Shown: in pieces, positions 7,917-16,247 of the stretch
Layout: every line of letters begins with the position of its first letter
How positions within the stretch are numbered: position 1 is the first letter of the stretch
Origin: VAZQ01 sp963807865
GTDB lineage: Bacteria > Pseudomonadota > Alphaproteobacteria > Rhizobiales > Xanthobacteraceae
DNA length: 64,000 nucleotides
NCBI GenBank assembly: GCA_963807865.1
Contig: CAWEDK010000034.1
Location: 287,033-351,032 of the forward strand
Direction of reading: 5' to 3'
The notes under the pieces: model-generated
Told to the model about the DNA's origin: nothing
Seen by the model: the letters and a program-made list of their open reading frames with translations, nothing else
Databases searched by the model: none
Program-made: the position numbers and the translations under genes

Positions 7917-8696
7917 TCAGTCGACGAAGTCCCGGATGCTGGCGGCGGTATCGATCATCGGCTGCTGGCTGACATCGATGAAGCCCGCGCCCGGCCGGTC
8001 GAGATCCACGATCAGCATGATGACGGCGGACACGAGTAGTCCCATCACGAAGACCGGCATCCGCGCGCGGCGTTCGTCGAGGCCGCTGGCATAACCGGCA
8101 AACGCACCAGCAATCGTGGCGACGGCGAAAAGCGCCAGCATCACGGTGTTGGGTACGCGATTTCGCAGGATTGCGAGGCGTTTCGCCTGATTATCGATCA
8201 TCTCGTTGAGAGTCTGGATAAAGAGCCCGGTGGGCACCACGCTGGTGTCCTTTGCGGCAATTGCCTTGGTCTGTTGCCAAAGCGCCTCCTGCAACCGATT
8301 CGACTGGTCGACCACGGCCATCAGGTCTGCCCGGGACGCAGTATGTCGTGTGACGTCAAGACGGATCGTGACGTATTCCTTCAACAGCCTCAGCACTTCG
8401 GCCCGGTGCGGCTCCGGCAGCAAGCGGGCGCGTAGCGCCGTCGTGCCGATGGCGTTCGCCTCGTTCAGGATCGCGTCACGTCGCGCCTCGAAGCGGGACA
8501 AGGCCATCGCAAAGGTGAAGGCGATCATCAGCGCCAGCAAACCGAGCACGGCGCTTTCCAGCGTCGTAACATTGCTGCTGCCCCGTCCACCCGCCCGCTC
8601 GCCAAGCCGGTATCCGATCTCGATGGCGATCCAGATCGCGGCGAGGCCAACCAGAAAAATCGCTGCAAGCGAGTACTCGTAGAGGTCGGTCACCAT
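7917..8696 (-). CDS. DUF4239-like (bestrophin-like) membrane protein
   Basis: 259-residue integral membrane protein. There are two N-terminal helices (YSLAAIFLVGLAAIWIAIEIG and LESAVLGLLALMIAFTFAMAL) and an amphipathic middle section with many Arg and Glu residues. Two C-terminal helices follow (VMLALFAVATIAGAFAGYASG and MPVFVMGLLVSAVIMLIVDLDRP). The ALMIAFTFAMALSRFEARRD stretch and the C-terminal LIVDLDRPGAGFI stretch match the DUF4239 bestrophin-like domain pattern. Function is unknown; an ion-channel-like role is only suggested by the family name. It is transcribed alone. Confidence 0.75.
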   Translation of the reverse strand: MVTDLYEYSLAAIFLVGLAAIWIAIEIGYRLGERAGGRGSSNVTTLESAVLGLLALMIAFTFAMALSRFEARRDAILNEANAIGTTALRARLLPEPHRAEVLRLLKEYVTIRLDVTRHTASRADLMAVVDQSNRLQEALWQQTKAIAAKDTSVVPTGLFIQTLNEMIDNQAKRLAILRNRVPNTVMLALFAVATIAGAFAGYASGLDERRARMPVFVMGLLVSAVIMLIVDLDRPGAGFIDVSQQPMIDTAASIRDFVD

Positions 8697-8840
8697 GCGT
8701 TCCGATCACTAGCTCTGCCAGGGCCGGCCGGAGTTTGCCAATACCCTCGGCGCAACGTCCCCAAAGTCGCGCATGAATTCAAGACCCCGGACCGGCGGCG
8801 GCTTGCATTTTCGCATGCAACAGGTCTGCCCTTGACTGGC

Positions 8841-9659
8841 CTACAGCGTCACGCCAGGGAGCGAGGTGCGCAGCTTGTCGAGCAAGAGGCGCAGTTGCAG
8901 TTCGCGAAATTCCAGGAACACGCGGCGGGTCCACGACTGCAGCTCGTACGCCGGTCTGATCTGGACTTCCGGCGGAAGATGATCGTGGAATACGGCGAAC
9001 GACATGAACGGCCTGTCGGCCTGCGCCTTGAGCCCTGCGGCCAGGATCGGAATTTGCAGCGGCATCGAAGCGGCGCGGCGGACCGGAAACCGGTCACGCA
9101 GCATCCGTTCGGGCGCAATCGCTTCGTTGAACACCGGCACGACCAGCATATCGCGAAACCGGTGTTCGAGACTCGCATAAGCTTCCGCGGACGCCGCGTG
9201 TGCGTCGGCGGGAAACAGCACGATCGGCTCGATGGCACATCGGCGCAACTCCGCGATCAAGCCGATGTCTTCGACGATGGCGAAGAAGCGCCGATAGCTG
9301 CCGCTACCGAGATCGATGACCTTGGCGATGGTGTCGCTCAGGATCAGGCGGTCGAATAGCGCCATCTGGCCCTGCACATCGCTGATGTCGGCCGGCAGCG
9401 TGGTGCTCGGCAGGTAGCCTTCCAGGGTATCGACGCCGGTTCCGAGATCGAAGGCGCGGACCCTGCCGCCGTCGAAACTGAGGAAGTCTGCCAGCAACCG
9501 TGCCAGGAACGTCTTGCCGGAGCGTGGCCGTGGCGATGCGACGATGAACACCGGAGTGTGCTGGCGGGCGGCGGCAGCCGCAGGGCCTATGTGGTCGCGG
9601 CGTTGACTCTCGTCACGAACCGCGGCCAGCAATTGTCGACTGTCGGTCGCCGGGACCAT
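8841..9659 (-). CDS. ParA/MinD-like P-loop ATPase with divergent Walker A
   Basis: 272-residue P-loop protein, not assignable to a named system. Near residue 40, VFIVASPRPRSGKTFLARLL carries a GKT loop in an unusual Arg/Pro-rich setting. VRAFDLGTGVDTLEGYLP resembles the switch region of ParA-type ATPases, and KVIDLGSGSYRRFF is a possible Walker B region. The ATG at 9659 follows the upstream ATPase gene by 74 bases on the same strand. A longer open frame reads on through the neighbour, but that is out-of-frame overlap. Together with the next gene it forms an apparent two-ATPase operon. Confidence 0.7.
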   Translation of the reverse strand: MVPATDSRQLLAAVRDESQRRDHIGPAAAAARQHTPVFIVASPRPRSGKTFLARLLADFLSFDGGRVRAFDLGTGVDTLEGYLPSTTLPADISDVQGQMALFDRLILSDTIAKVIDLGSGSYRRFFAIVEDIGLIAELRRCAIEPIVLFPADAHAASAEAYASLEHRFRDMLVVPVFNEAIAPERMLRDRFPVRRAASMPLQIPILAAGLKAQADRPFMSFAVFHDHLPPEVQIRPAYELQSWTRRVFLEFRELQLRLLLDKLRTSLPGVTL

Positions 9660-9733
9660 GTGCTCGCACTCTGGCCGAGCCCGTTGGGGCAAATGCTTCG
9701 CTGCGGGCGGCGGCGCAGCGCACCGCCGCGACC

Positions 9734-10498
9734 TTATCCTGTTGCCTGCACCTTCACGGGTTCGGCTCGCGCGCGCGAGGCGACCAGATCGGTGAGAGCG
9801 ATGCGGTCGTACTCGGCCCACACGCTGCCGAGCCAGTGACGCACGTAGCCGCGCAGCACGAACGAATACGCCGCGGCTTCCCCGCTCTGCTGCTTGTTGG
9901 CGATAAAGCTGAGATAAGGCACGGAAGCGAGTTCCACCTGCTCGGTCGCCATCTCGTTGAGCTTTGGGACCGTGATCTCCACCGCGTCCTTGATCTTGTT
10001 GAAATAGCCGCTGTGGGTCGCGTTGTCCCACCGGAAGAACTGGGTATCGTTGATGAAATTTTTGACCAGGAAGTATTTGGCGTCCCCGAGGTATTGCGCG
10101 GTTCCGGCGATCTCGTCGAGTGACGCGATCGAAGGACCGAGAATGTGGAACACCGCGAAGGTGATCTGGCCTTTCTGCACGGCTTCGATGAAGCCGATGT
10201 CGCACAGCGCCCGCAGCGTCGGTGACATCAGGCCGGCGCGGACGTCGATCAGTGCGACCGCCGCCTCAGCGGAATTGAGCGTGTCGAACACCTTCATCTG
10301 GTCCGGTACGAGCGTCATGTCGATGACGTCGGTGATGTCCGAATAAAAGCGCTTCAGCGTGCCGCGCGGTGATTCGGTGTCGAACGCGCGGACCGGCATC
10401 TGATGGGCGGTGAAATAGTCGAGCAGCGTGCGGGACACCGTGGTCTTGCCAACGCCGCCCTTGTCCGCGCCGACGAGAATGACTGCTGGTTTCGCCAT
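9734..10498 (-). CDS. ParA-like ATPase (KGGVGKTT)
   Basis: 254-residue ParA/MinD/Mrp-like ATPase. The deviant Walker A GADKGGVGKTTVSRTLLDYF is at about residues 8-27, and the partner lysine of KGGVGK is kept. VRAFDTESPRGTL fits switch I, and VALIDVRAGL fits Walker B. ATG 10498 is chosen because GGGGA lies 7 bases before it. Two upstream in-frame starts (10504, 10516) lack this. No ParB-like gene or parS-like repeat was seen nearby, so plasmid or chromosome partition is unlikely. A role in positioning or regulating a membrane complex is possible but unproven. Confidence 0.8.
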   Translation of the reverse strand: MAKPAVILVGADKGGVGKTTVSRTLLDYFTAHQMPVRAFDTESPRGTLKRFYSDITDVIDMTLVPDQMKVFDTLNSAEAAVALIDVRAGLMSPTLRALCDIGFIEAVQKGQITFAVFHILGPSIASLDEIAGTAQYLGDAKYFLVKNFINDTQFFRWDNATHSGYFNKIKDAVEITVPKLNEMATEQVELASVPYLSFIANKQQSGEAAAYSFVLRGYVRHWLGSVWAEYDRIALTDLVASRARAEPVKVQATG

Positions 10499-10583
10499 GA
10501 GCATTCCCCGAATCACTTGGCGATTTTAGCAAGCCAGCGCCGAGGCGAGGGCACGGACCGCGTCTTTTGCGGTGGCGTGCAGA

Positions 10584-11756
10584 CTAATTTTGCCGATGCG
10601 GTCCCCAGGGACCGGGCTCCGGGCTGCTTGGCGAGGGCCCACCCAATTCGACCGGCGGCCGCGCCGGCAGGAACGGCTTGTCGCCGCCGCTCTGCGGTTC
10701 GCCGGCCTCGCCCCACGGGCCGGGCGCGCCCGGCTCGGACGCGGCTTCACCGGCCGGCGGATCGAGGTCCGGCAGCGCAATCGGTCCCGGATCGTGCCCG
10801 CCCGCGAACTGCACGATCGCCGCAACGCGCTTGTCGATCGACGGATGGGTGTCGAACACGTTCGAGAAGCCGACACGCGGGTTGTCGATGCACATTTCCA
10901 TGACGGCCGAATTGGCGCTGGCGAGCTCGCCGCGCCCTTCGATCTTGCGCAATGCCGAGATCATGGCGTCAGGGTTCTTGGTCAATTCGATCGAGCCGGC
11001 GTCCGCCAGGTACTCGCGCTGGCGCGAGAGCGCAAAGCGGATGACGATCGACAGGACCCAGGCCAGCACGATCAGGGCGACCGCGATCAGGATCGCGATG
11101 ATGGCGCCTTTCCCCTTGCTGTCGCTGCTGCTGCTGCCCCGGCCGAACCGCATCCCGCCTTGAAACATCAGCCGAAAGAACAGCTCGGCAAAAAATGAAA
11201 TCGCCCCCGCGATGACCACCGCGATCACCAACATGCGGACGTCGCCGTTGCGAATGTGCGTCAGTTCGTGGCCGAGCACCGCCTCGAGCTCGGCATCATC
11301 GAGCCGGTCGACCAGGCCACGCGTCACCGTGATGGAGTATTGCTTGTCGTTCAGGCCGGTGGCGAAGGCGTTGAGTGAATCGTCGTCGACCACCTTGAGC
11401 TTCGGCATGGTGATGCCGCGCGAGATGCAGAGGTTCTCCATGAGATTATAGAGTCGCGGCGCCTCGTCGCGGGTCACGGCATGGCCGCCGGTGACGGCGT
11501 CGATCATCGACTGGTGGAAGCGATAGGCGATGAAAATCCAGATCACGGTCCCGACCGTCGCCCACGGCGCCGCATAGAGCGCCGGCGTGACGGCGTTGCG
11601 CATGAGCGAGCCGAGCGGCGCCGATGTCGTGATTGCCTCGGCCAGCAGCGCACCGGCATAGACCATGAGATAGACGAGAAAGAACAAACCGATCAGCAGC
11701 GCGACCGAGCGGCGCTTGTTCGACTGGATGTGGGTGTAGAGCCCGTAGGCAGCCAT
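10584..11756 (-). CDS. M48 family zinc metallopeptidase (HtpX-like)
   Basis: Membrane-bound zinc protease of about 390 residues. Two N-terminal membrane helices precede the catalytic motif HELTH in VLGHELTHIRNGD. The third ligand is probably the Glu in REYLADAGS. Two more hydrophobic segments lie between these sites, the usual HtpX topology. The C-terminal tail of about 70 residues is proline/glycine-rich and probably disordered, longer than in classical HtpX. The start is the ATG giving MAAYGLYTHIQSNKRRS; a TTG 12 bases upstream is also possible. LemA lies upstream on the same strand, a pairing seen in many bacteria. Confidence 0.88.
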   Translation of the reverse strand: MAAYGLYTHIQSNKRRSVALLIGLFFLVYLMVYAGALLAEAITTSAPLGSLMRNAVTPALYAAPWATVGTVIWIFIAYRFHQSMIDAVTGGHAVTRDEAPRLYNLMENLCISRGITMPKLKVVDDDSLNAFATGLNDKQYSITVTRGLVDRLDDAELEAVLGHELTHIRNGDVRMLVIAVVIAGAISFFAELFFRLMFQGGMRFGRGSSSSDSKGKGAIIAILIAVALIVLAWVLSIVIRFALSRQREYLADAGSIELTKNPDAMISALRKIEGRGELASANSAVMEMCIDNPRVGFSNVFDTHPSIDKRVAAIVQFAGGHDPGPIALPDLDPPAGEAASEPGAPGPWGEAGEPQSGGDKPFLPARPPVELGGPSPSSPEPGPWGPHRQN

Positions 11757-11778
11757 GGTCGAATTCAATCAGGTGGTT

Positions 11779-11880
11779 CGTCATTCCGGGGCCCGAGAGT
11801 AGCGAGGGAGCCCGGAATCCGTCTTACCGGCGGTGGAACTGGATTCGGGTTCGCCGCTTTGGCGGCGCCCCGGAATGACG
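11779..11880. repeat. Intergenic palindrome between lemA and the M48 gene
   Basis: Outer arms CGTCATTCCGGGGC (11779-11792) and GCCCCGGAATGACG (11867-11880) are exact inverted repeats. Inner smaller dyads include GGCGGCG and CCGGAATCC. It lies inside the lemA-M48 transcription unit and could reduce read-through or stabilise the upstream transcript. Confidence 0.8.
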
Positions 11881-11899
11881 CCGCTTTGGCGCAATAAGC

Positions 11900-12475
11900 T
11901 TAGAACTTTATCTGCGGCGCCTGCTCCAGCGTCTTGCGCTCCTCGCCGACGTCGAAGAACTCCCTCGGCGTGAAACCCATCGAGCCGGCGAACAGCGCCG
12001 CCGGGAACTGCTGGATTCCGGTATTGTATTCCTGCACCGCGTTGTTGAAGAAGCGCCGCGCCGCCGCGATCTTGTTCTCGATGTCGGAAAGCTCGCGTTG
12101 CAACTGCTGGAAGTTCTGGCTGGCCTTGAGGTCCGGATAGGCCTCGCTCAATGCGAACAGCTGCCGGAGCGCGCCACTCAGCATGTTCTCCGCCGCCGCC
12201 TGCGTGGCAACGCCGCCACTCTGCGCCGTGATCGCGGCATTGCGCGCCGCCACCACGGCCTCGAGCGTGCCGCGCTCGTGACCGGCATAGCCTTTCACCG
12301 TCTCGACCAGGTTCGGGATGAGGTCATGCCGCTGCTTGGTCTGCACGTCGATATCGGAGAACGCCTGGTTGACCCGTTGCCGCATGGCGACCAGCCCGTT
12401 GTAGATCATGATGATCCACGCCACGAGCAGGACGATCGCGCCGATCACGAGCCAGGTGACGACGGTGGATGACAT
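11900..12475 (-). CDS. lemA: LemA family protein
   Basis: 191-residue LemA-like membrane-anchored protein. One N-terminal helix (VVTWLVIGAIVLLVAWIIMIYNGL) is followed by the coiled helical domain with the hallmark QAFSDIDVQTKQRHDLIPNL. The family C-terminus includes FNNAVQEYNTGIQQFP and GFTPREFFD. GGAG lies 7 bases before the ATG. It precedes the M48 protease gene; LemA-HtpX neighbours are widespread. Its biochemical role is not settled. Confidence 0.92.
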   Translation of the reverse strand: MSSTVVTWLVIGAIVLLVAWIIMIYNGLVAMRQRVNQAFSDIDVQTKQRHDLIPNLVETVKGYAGHERGTLEAVVAARNAAITAQSGGVATQAAAENMLSGALRQLFALSEAYPDLKASQNFQQLQRELSDIENKIAAARRFFNNAVQEYNTGIQQFPAALFAGSMGFTPREFFDVGEERKTLEQAPQIKF

Positions 12476-12551
12476 GAGACGGCTCCTCGGAAGGTTTGTG
12501 GTTTGGCCGGTTCAATCTATTGTGTCGCGCGGCCCGTGGGAAGCGGCCGAA

Positions 12552-12627
12552 CTAACGGTCCGATCGCAACATTCGCACCCCGTTTCAGCAAGCACCTTTG
12601 CGAATGTTGGAATCAAAGGACCACTAG
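12552..12627. repeat. Palindromic element B, copy 2 (inverted)
   Basis: 76 bases matching the reverse complement of 5648-5723 along its full length, including the loop CCCGTTTCAGCAAGCACCTT with one change. The left end has drifted (CTAACGGTCC instead of CTAGTGGTCC), while the right end keeps GGACCACTAG. It shares its terminal CTAG (12624-12627) with element A copy 2. Confidence 0.85.
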
Positions 12628-12701
12628 AGAATTTTGGATTTGACATTTGCATTGCGAACTTGCCGCTAGGTGGGTAGCGAATGTCAAATCCACGCCACTA
12701 G
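12624..12701. repeat. Palindromic element A, copy 2 (inverted)
   Basis: 78 bases matching the reverse complement of 5557-5634. The arms are GGATTTGACATTTGC and GCGAATGTCAAATCC, and the right end is GCCACTAG. It ends 13 bases before the start codon of the first decarboxylase gene, so it probably contributes to that gene's leader or promoter region. Length and termini equal those of copy 1. Confidence 0.85.
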
Positions 12702-12714
12702 GGACGAACGCAGC

Positions 12715-13698
12715 ATGCAAGGCAAGATCGCGCTCGAAGAACACTTTGCCATCGATGATACTTTAAATGATTCCAAAGGCTTCTTTCCCGACAAGGTGTG
12801 GCAGGAAGTGCGGTCCCGCGTGCTCGATCTGCACGACCGGCGGATTCGATTGATGGACCAGTACGGCATCGAGATGATGCTGCTATCGCTCAATGCGCCG
12901 GCCGTCCAGGGCATTCCGGATGCCCGGCAGGCGAACGAAATCGCCCGCAAGGCCAACGATTATCTGGCCGAGCAGGTGTCGAAGCGGCCGGACCGTTTTC
13001 AGGGGCTGGCGGCGCTGCCGATGCAGGACCCCGATCTGGCGACGCGAGAGCTGCAGCGTTGCGTCAAGGAGCTTGGATTCAAGGGCGCGCTGGTCAACGG
13101 CTTCTCGCAGGTCGGCGACCTCGACACGACCGTGTACTACGACCTCAAGCAGTACTGGCCGTTCTGGCAGGTGATCGAACAGCTCGACGTGCCGTTCTAT
13201 CTCCATCCGCGCAACCCACTCGCGCGTGATGCCCGAATCTATGACGGCCATTCCTGGCTGCTCGGGCCGGTCTGGGCGTTCGGTCAGGAGACCGCGGTCC
13301 ACGCCCTGCGGCTGATGGGCAGCGGGCTGTTTGATGCCTATCCGGGCATTCAGATCATCCTTGGCCACATGGGCGAAGGGTTGCCGTTCAGCATGTGGCG
13401 GATCGACAATTGCAATGCCTGGATCGAGAACCGGCACAACCGGCCGGCCAAGAAGATGATGGCGGACTATTTCAACGCCAATTTCTACCTCACGACGTCG
13501 GGCAATTTCCGCGACCAGGCGCTGATCAACGCCATGAACGAGATCGGTTCCGACCGCGTCATGTTCTCGACCGACTGGCCGTTCGAGAACATCGACCACG
13601 CGGCGGTCTGGTTCGACGCCGCCAGCATCAGCGAGAACGACCGCCAAAAGATCGGGCGGGACAACGCGGTGCGTCTCTTCAAGCTCGCACGCGGCTGA
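12715..13698 (+). CDS. Gamma-resorcylate decarboxylase homologue 1
   Basis: Metal-dependent amidohydrolase-superfamily decarboxylase (ACMSD-like group), 327 residues. That is the same length as characterised 2,6-dihydroxybenzoate (gamma-resorcylate) decarboxylases. The N-terminus MQGKIALEEHFA supplies E8 and H10. Other expected metal or catalytic residues are H in FYLHPRNPL, H in ILGHMGEG and D in STDWPFEN. The start is fixed by its match to the paralogue 5 bases downstream; an in-frame ATG further upstream lies in the repeat. Expected reaction: reversible non-oxidative decarboxylation of a hydroxybenzoate. The exact substrate is inferred. Confidence 0.88.
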   Translation: MQGKIALEEHFAIDDTLNDSKGFFPDKVWQEVRSRVLDLHDRRIRLMDQYGIEMMLLSLNAPAVQGIPDARQANEIARKANDYLAEQVSKRPDRFQGLAALPMQDPDLATRELQRCVKELGFKGALVNGFSQVGDLDTTVYYDLKQYWPFWQVIEQLDVPFYLHPRNPLARDARIYDGHSWLLGPVWAFGQETAVHALRLMGSGLFDAYPGIQIILGHMGEGLPFSMWRIDNCNAWIENRHNRPAKKMMADYFNANFYLTTSGNFRDQALINAMNEIGSDRVMFSTDWPFENIDHAAVWFDAASISENDRQKIGRDNAVRLFKLARG

Positions 13699-13703
13699 CC
13701 GTC

Positions 13704-14687
13704 ATGCAGGGCAAGATTGTACTCGAAGAACACTTTGCGGTGCCCGAAACCGCCGAGAATCCCCGCGGCGTCTTTACTCCTGACGCATGGGCGGAACTCC
13801 GTGGGCGATTGCTCGACATGCAGGACGAGCGCCTTCGTCAGATGAATGCACATGGCATCGAGCTGATGGTGCTGTCGCTGAACTCGCCGGCGGTGCAGGC
13901 GGTGCTCGACGCGTCGGCGGCCGCGGAAATGGCGCGCCGGGCCAACGATCTGCTCGCCGCGGAAGTGCAGAAGCGGCCCGACCGGTTCCAGGCGCTCGCT
14001 GCGCTGCCGATGCAGGACCCTGAGCTTGCGATCGTGGAATTGGAGCGCTGCGTCAAGGAGCTCGGATTTCGCGGCGCCCTGGTCAACGGCTTCTCGCAGG
14101 TCGGTGATCCCGACAACGCGGTCTACTACGACCTTCCGCAGTACCGGCCGTTCTGGGCAGCGGTCGAGCGCCTCGACGTACCGTTCTATTTGCATCCGCG
14201 CAGTCCGCTTCCTCGCGATGCGCGGCTCTATGCCGGCCATGCCTGGCTCATGGGCGCGGCGTGGGCGTACGGCAACGAGACGGCGGTGCATGCGCTGCGG
14301 CTGATCGGGTCCGGCCTGTTTGATGAATTTCCGCGGCTAACGATCATCATCGGCCATATGGGGGAGGGGATCCCGTTCAATCTGTGGCGGCTGGATAACT
14401 GCAACGCCGGGGTCGAGAAGGCCACGCATCATCAGGGCAAGAAGAAGATCGCCGACTACTTTAAGACAAACTTTCACGTCACCACGTCCGGCAATTTCAG
14501 CACCAACGCCTTGATGGACACCATCCAGGAGATCGGCGTCGACCGGGTCATGTTCTCGGTTGATTGGCCGTTCGAGCGGATCGATCTCGCGGCACGGTGG
14601 TTCGACGAGGTGGCCATCAGCCAGGATGACCGGCACAAGATCGGCCGCGACAACGCGCTGCGTCTGTTGAAGCTCGATGGACGCTGA
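13704..14687 (+). CDS. Gamma-resorcylate decarboxylase homologue 2
   Basis: Tandem paralogue of the preceding gene, also exactly 327 residues and in the same subfamily. The residues are conserved: E8/H10 in MQGKIVLEEHFA, H in FYLHPRSPL, H in IIGHMGEGI and D in SVDWPFER. The ATG follows the upstream stop by 5 bases, so the two are cotranscribed. Differences cluster around the active-site loops after HPR and GHMGEG, consistent with different substrate preference or with subunits of a mixed oligomer. Both are inference. An MFS transporter follows 96 bases downstream. Confidence 0.88.
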   Translation: MQGKIVLEEHFAVPETAENPRGVFTPDAWAELRGRLLDMQDERLRQMNAHGIELMVLSLNSPAVQAVLDASAAAEMARRANDLLAAEVQKRPDRFQALAALPMQDPELAIVELERCVKELGFRGALVNGFSQVGDPDNAVYYDLPQYRPFWAAVERLDVPFYLHPRSPLPRDARLYAGHAWLMGAAWAYGNETAVHALRLIGSGLFDEFPRLTIIIGHMGEGIPFNLWRLDNCNAGVEKATHHQGKKKIADYFKTNFHVTTSGNFSTNALMDTIQEIGVDRVMFSVDWPFERIDLAARWFDEVAISQDDRHKIGRDNALRLLKLDGR

Positions 14688-14783
14688 AGCGTGTCCCGCT
14701 CCGCGCGCATTTCGCCGCCGCGCGACGGAACGCCAGGGGCTGCTCGATCGTTGCTGCTCTGGCCTTGGGCATGAGCGACTGCG

Positions 14784-16247
14784 ATGGCGGTATTGGTTGC
14801 GGAATCCACCTCTGCGCCGGCATCGACAATTGTCGATACCGACATCCCGGCTCGGCTCGACCGTCTGCCCTGGAGCCGATTCCACACGCTCGTGGTGTTC
14901 GCGCTTGGCATCACCTGGGTGCTGGACGGACTTGAAGTGACCTTGGCCGGCGCGGTGGCGCCGGCGCTGAAGCACAGCGAGAGCCTGCACTTCAGCAATG
15001 CCGACGTCGGATTCGTCGCCAGCGCCTATCTGGCGGGTGCGGTGCTCGGCGCGCTCGGCTTCGGCTGGCTCACTGATCGGCTCGGGCGCAAGCGGTTGTT
15101 CTTCATCACGCTCGCGGTCTACCTGGTCGCGACGGCGGCGACGGCGCTGTCCTGGAGCGTGGCGAGCTTCGCTGTCTTCCGCTTCCTGACCGGCGCGGGC
15201 ATCGGCGGCGAATACACCGCGATCAACTCGACGATCCAGGAGCTGGTGCCGGCGCGCTATCGCGGCTGGACCGATCTCGTGATCAACGGCAGCTTCTGGA
15301 TCGGGGCGGCGCTCGGTGCGGCAGGTTCCATCGTGCTGCTCGATCCGGCCTTCATCCATCCGGATCTCGGCTGGCGGCTGGCGTTTCTGATCGGCGCGGT
15401 GCTCGGCCTCATCATCTTTGTCATGCGCATGTGGATTCCGGAATCGCCGCGCTGGTTGATGACCCACGGCCGCGTGCAGGAGGCCGAGGCCATCGTCCGG
15501 GGCATCGAGGTCAGCGTCGGCAAGGCCGGCTATCACGTAGACTCTAACGCGTTGCCGCGTATCCGGCTCGCGACCCGCGCCTTCACGCCCCTTGCCGAAG
15601 TTGCCCGCACGCTGTTTCGCGATCAGCGGCAGCGAACGCTGGTCGGTATGGCGTTGATGGTCGCGCAGGCATTCTTCTACAACGCGATCTTCTTCACCTA
15701 CGCGCTGGTGCTGACCGACTTCTACGGCATCCGCGCCGATCACGTCGGCTGGTACCTGTTGCCGTTCGCGGCCGGCAATTTTCTTGGACCGGTCCTGCTC
15801 GGGCGGCTGTTCGACACGGTCGGTCGCCGGCCGATGATCGTCCTGACCTATGCACTGTCTGGCGTGCTGCTGGCGGGCTCGGGCTATCTGTTCGCGATCG
15901 GCGTTCTGTCCGCGACCGGCCAGACGGTGGCCTGGATGGTGATCTTCTTCTTCGCCTCGGCGGCTGCGAGTTCGGCTTATCTGACGGTGAGCGAGACCTT
16001 CCCGCTCGAGGTGCGGGCGCTGGCGATTGCGTTCTTTTATGCGATCGGCACCGGCATCGGCGGCGTCGCGGGGCCGTGGCTGTTCGGTGCCCTCATCGAC
16101 ACCGGCTCGCGCTGGAGTGTCTTTGCCGGCTACCTGTTCGGATCGGTGCTGATGCTGGCCGCCGCCGCGATCGCGGCGCGCTACGCGGTCGCAGCCGAAC
16201 GCAAGCCGCTGGAAAGCGTCTGCCGTCCGCTCGCCGAGGTGGATTAG
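14784..16247 (+). CDS. MFS transporter (sugar/aromatic-acid type)
   Basis: 487 residues with about 12 predicted membrane helices. The MFS motif A between helices 2 and 3 reads GWLTDRLGRKRLFF, repeated in degenerate form after helix 8 as GRLFDTVGRRPM. PESPRWL after helix 6 and the extended N-terminus fit the metabolite:proton symporter families that include aromatic-acid carriers. It follows the decarboxylase pair on the same strand and may import their substrate or export the product. Its stop codon overlaps the convergent smc stop by four bases. Confidence 0.88.
   Translation: MAVLVAESTSAPASTIVDTDIPARLDRLPWSRFHTLVVFALGITWVLDGLEVTLAGAVAPALKHSESLHFSNADVGFVASAYLAGAVLGALGFGWLTDRLGRKRLFFITLAVYLVATAATALSWSVASFAVFRFLTGAGIGGEYTAINSTIQELVPARYRGWTDLVINGSFWIGAALGAAGSIVLLDPAFIHPDLGWRLAFLIGAVLGLIIFVMRMWIPESPRWLMTHGRVQEAEAIVRGIEVSVGKAGYHVDSNALPRIRLATRAFTPLAEVARTLFRDQRQRTLVGMALMVAQAFFYNAIFFTYALVLTDFYGIRADHVGWYLLPFAAGNFLGPVLLGRLFDTVGRRPMIVLTYALSGVLLAGSGYLFAIGVLSATGQTVAWMVIFFFASAAASSAYLTVSETFPLEVRALAIAFFYAIGTGIGGVAGPWLFGALIDTGSRWSVFAGYLFGSVLMLAAAAIAARYAVAAERKPLESVCRPLAEVD

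Noticed and set aside
9734..10498. Chromosome or plasmid partition locus
   Set aside because: The ParA-like genes lack a ParB neighbour and parS-like repeats, and they stand next to a protease and membrane genes, not to a replication origin.
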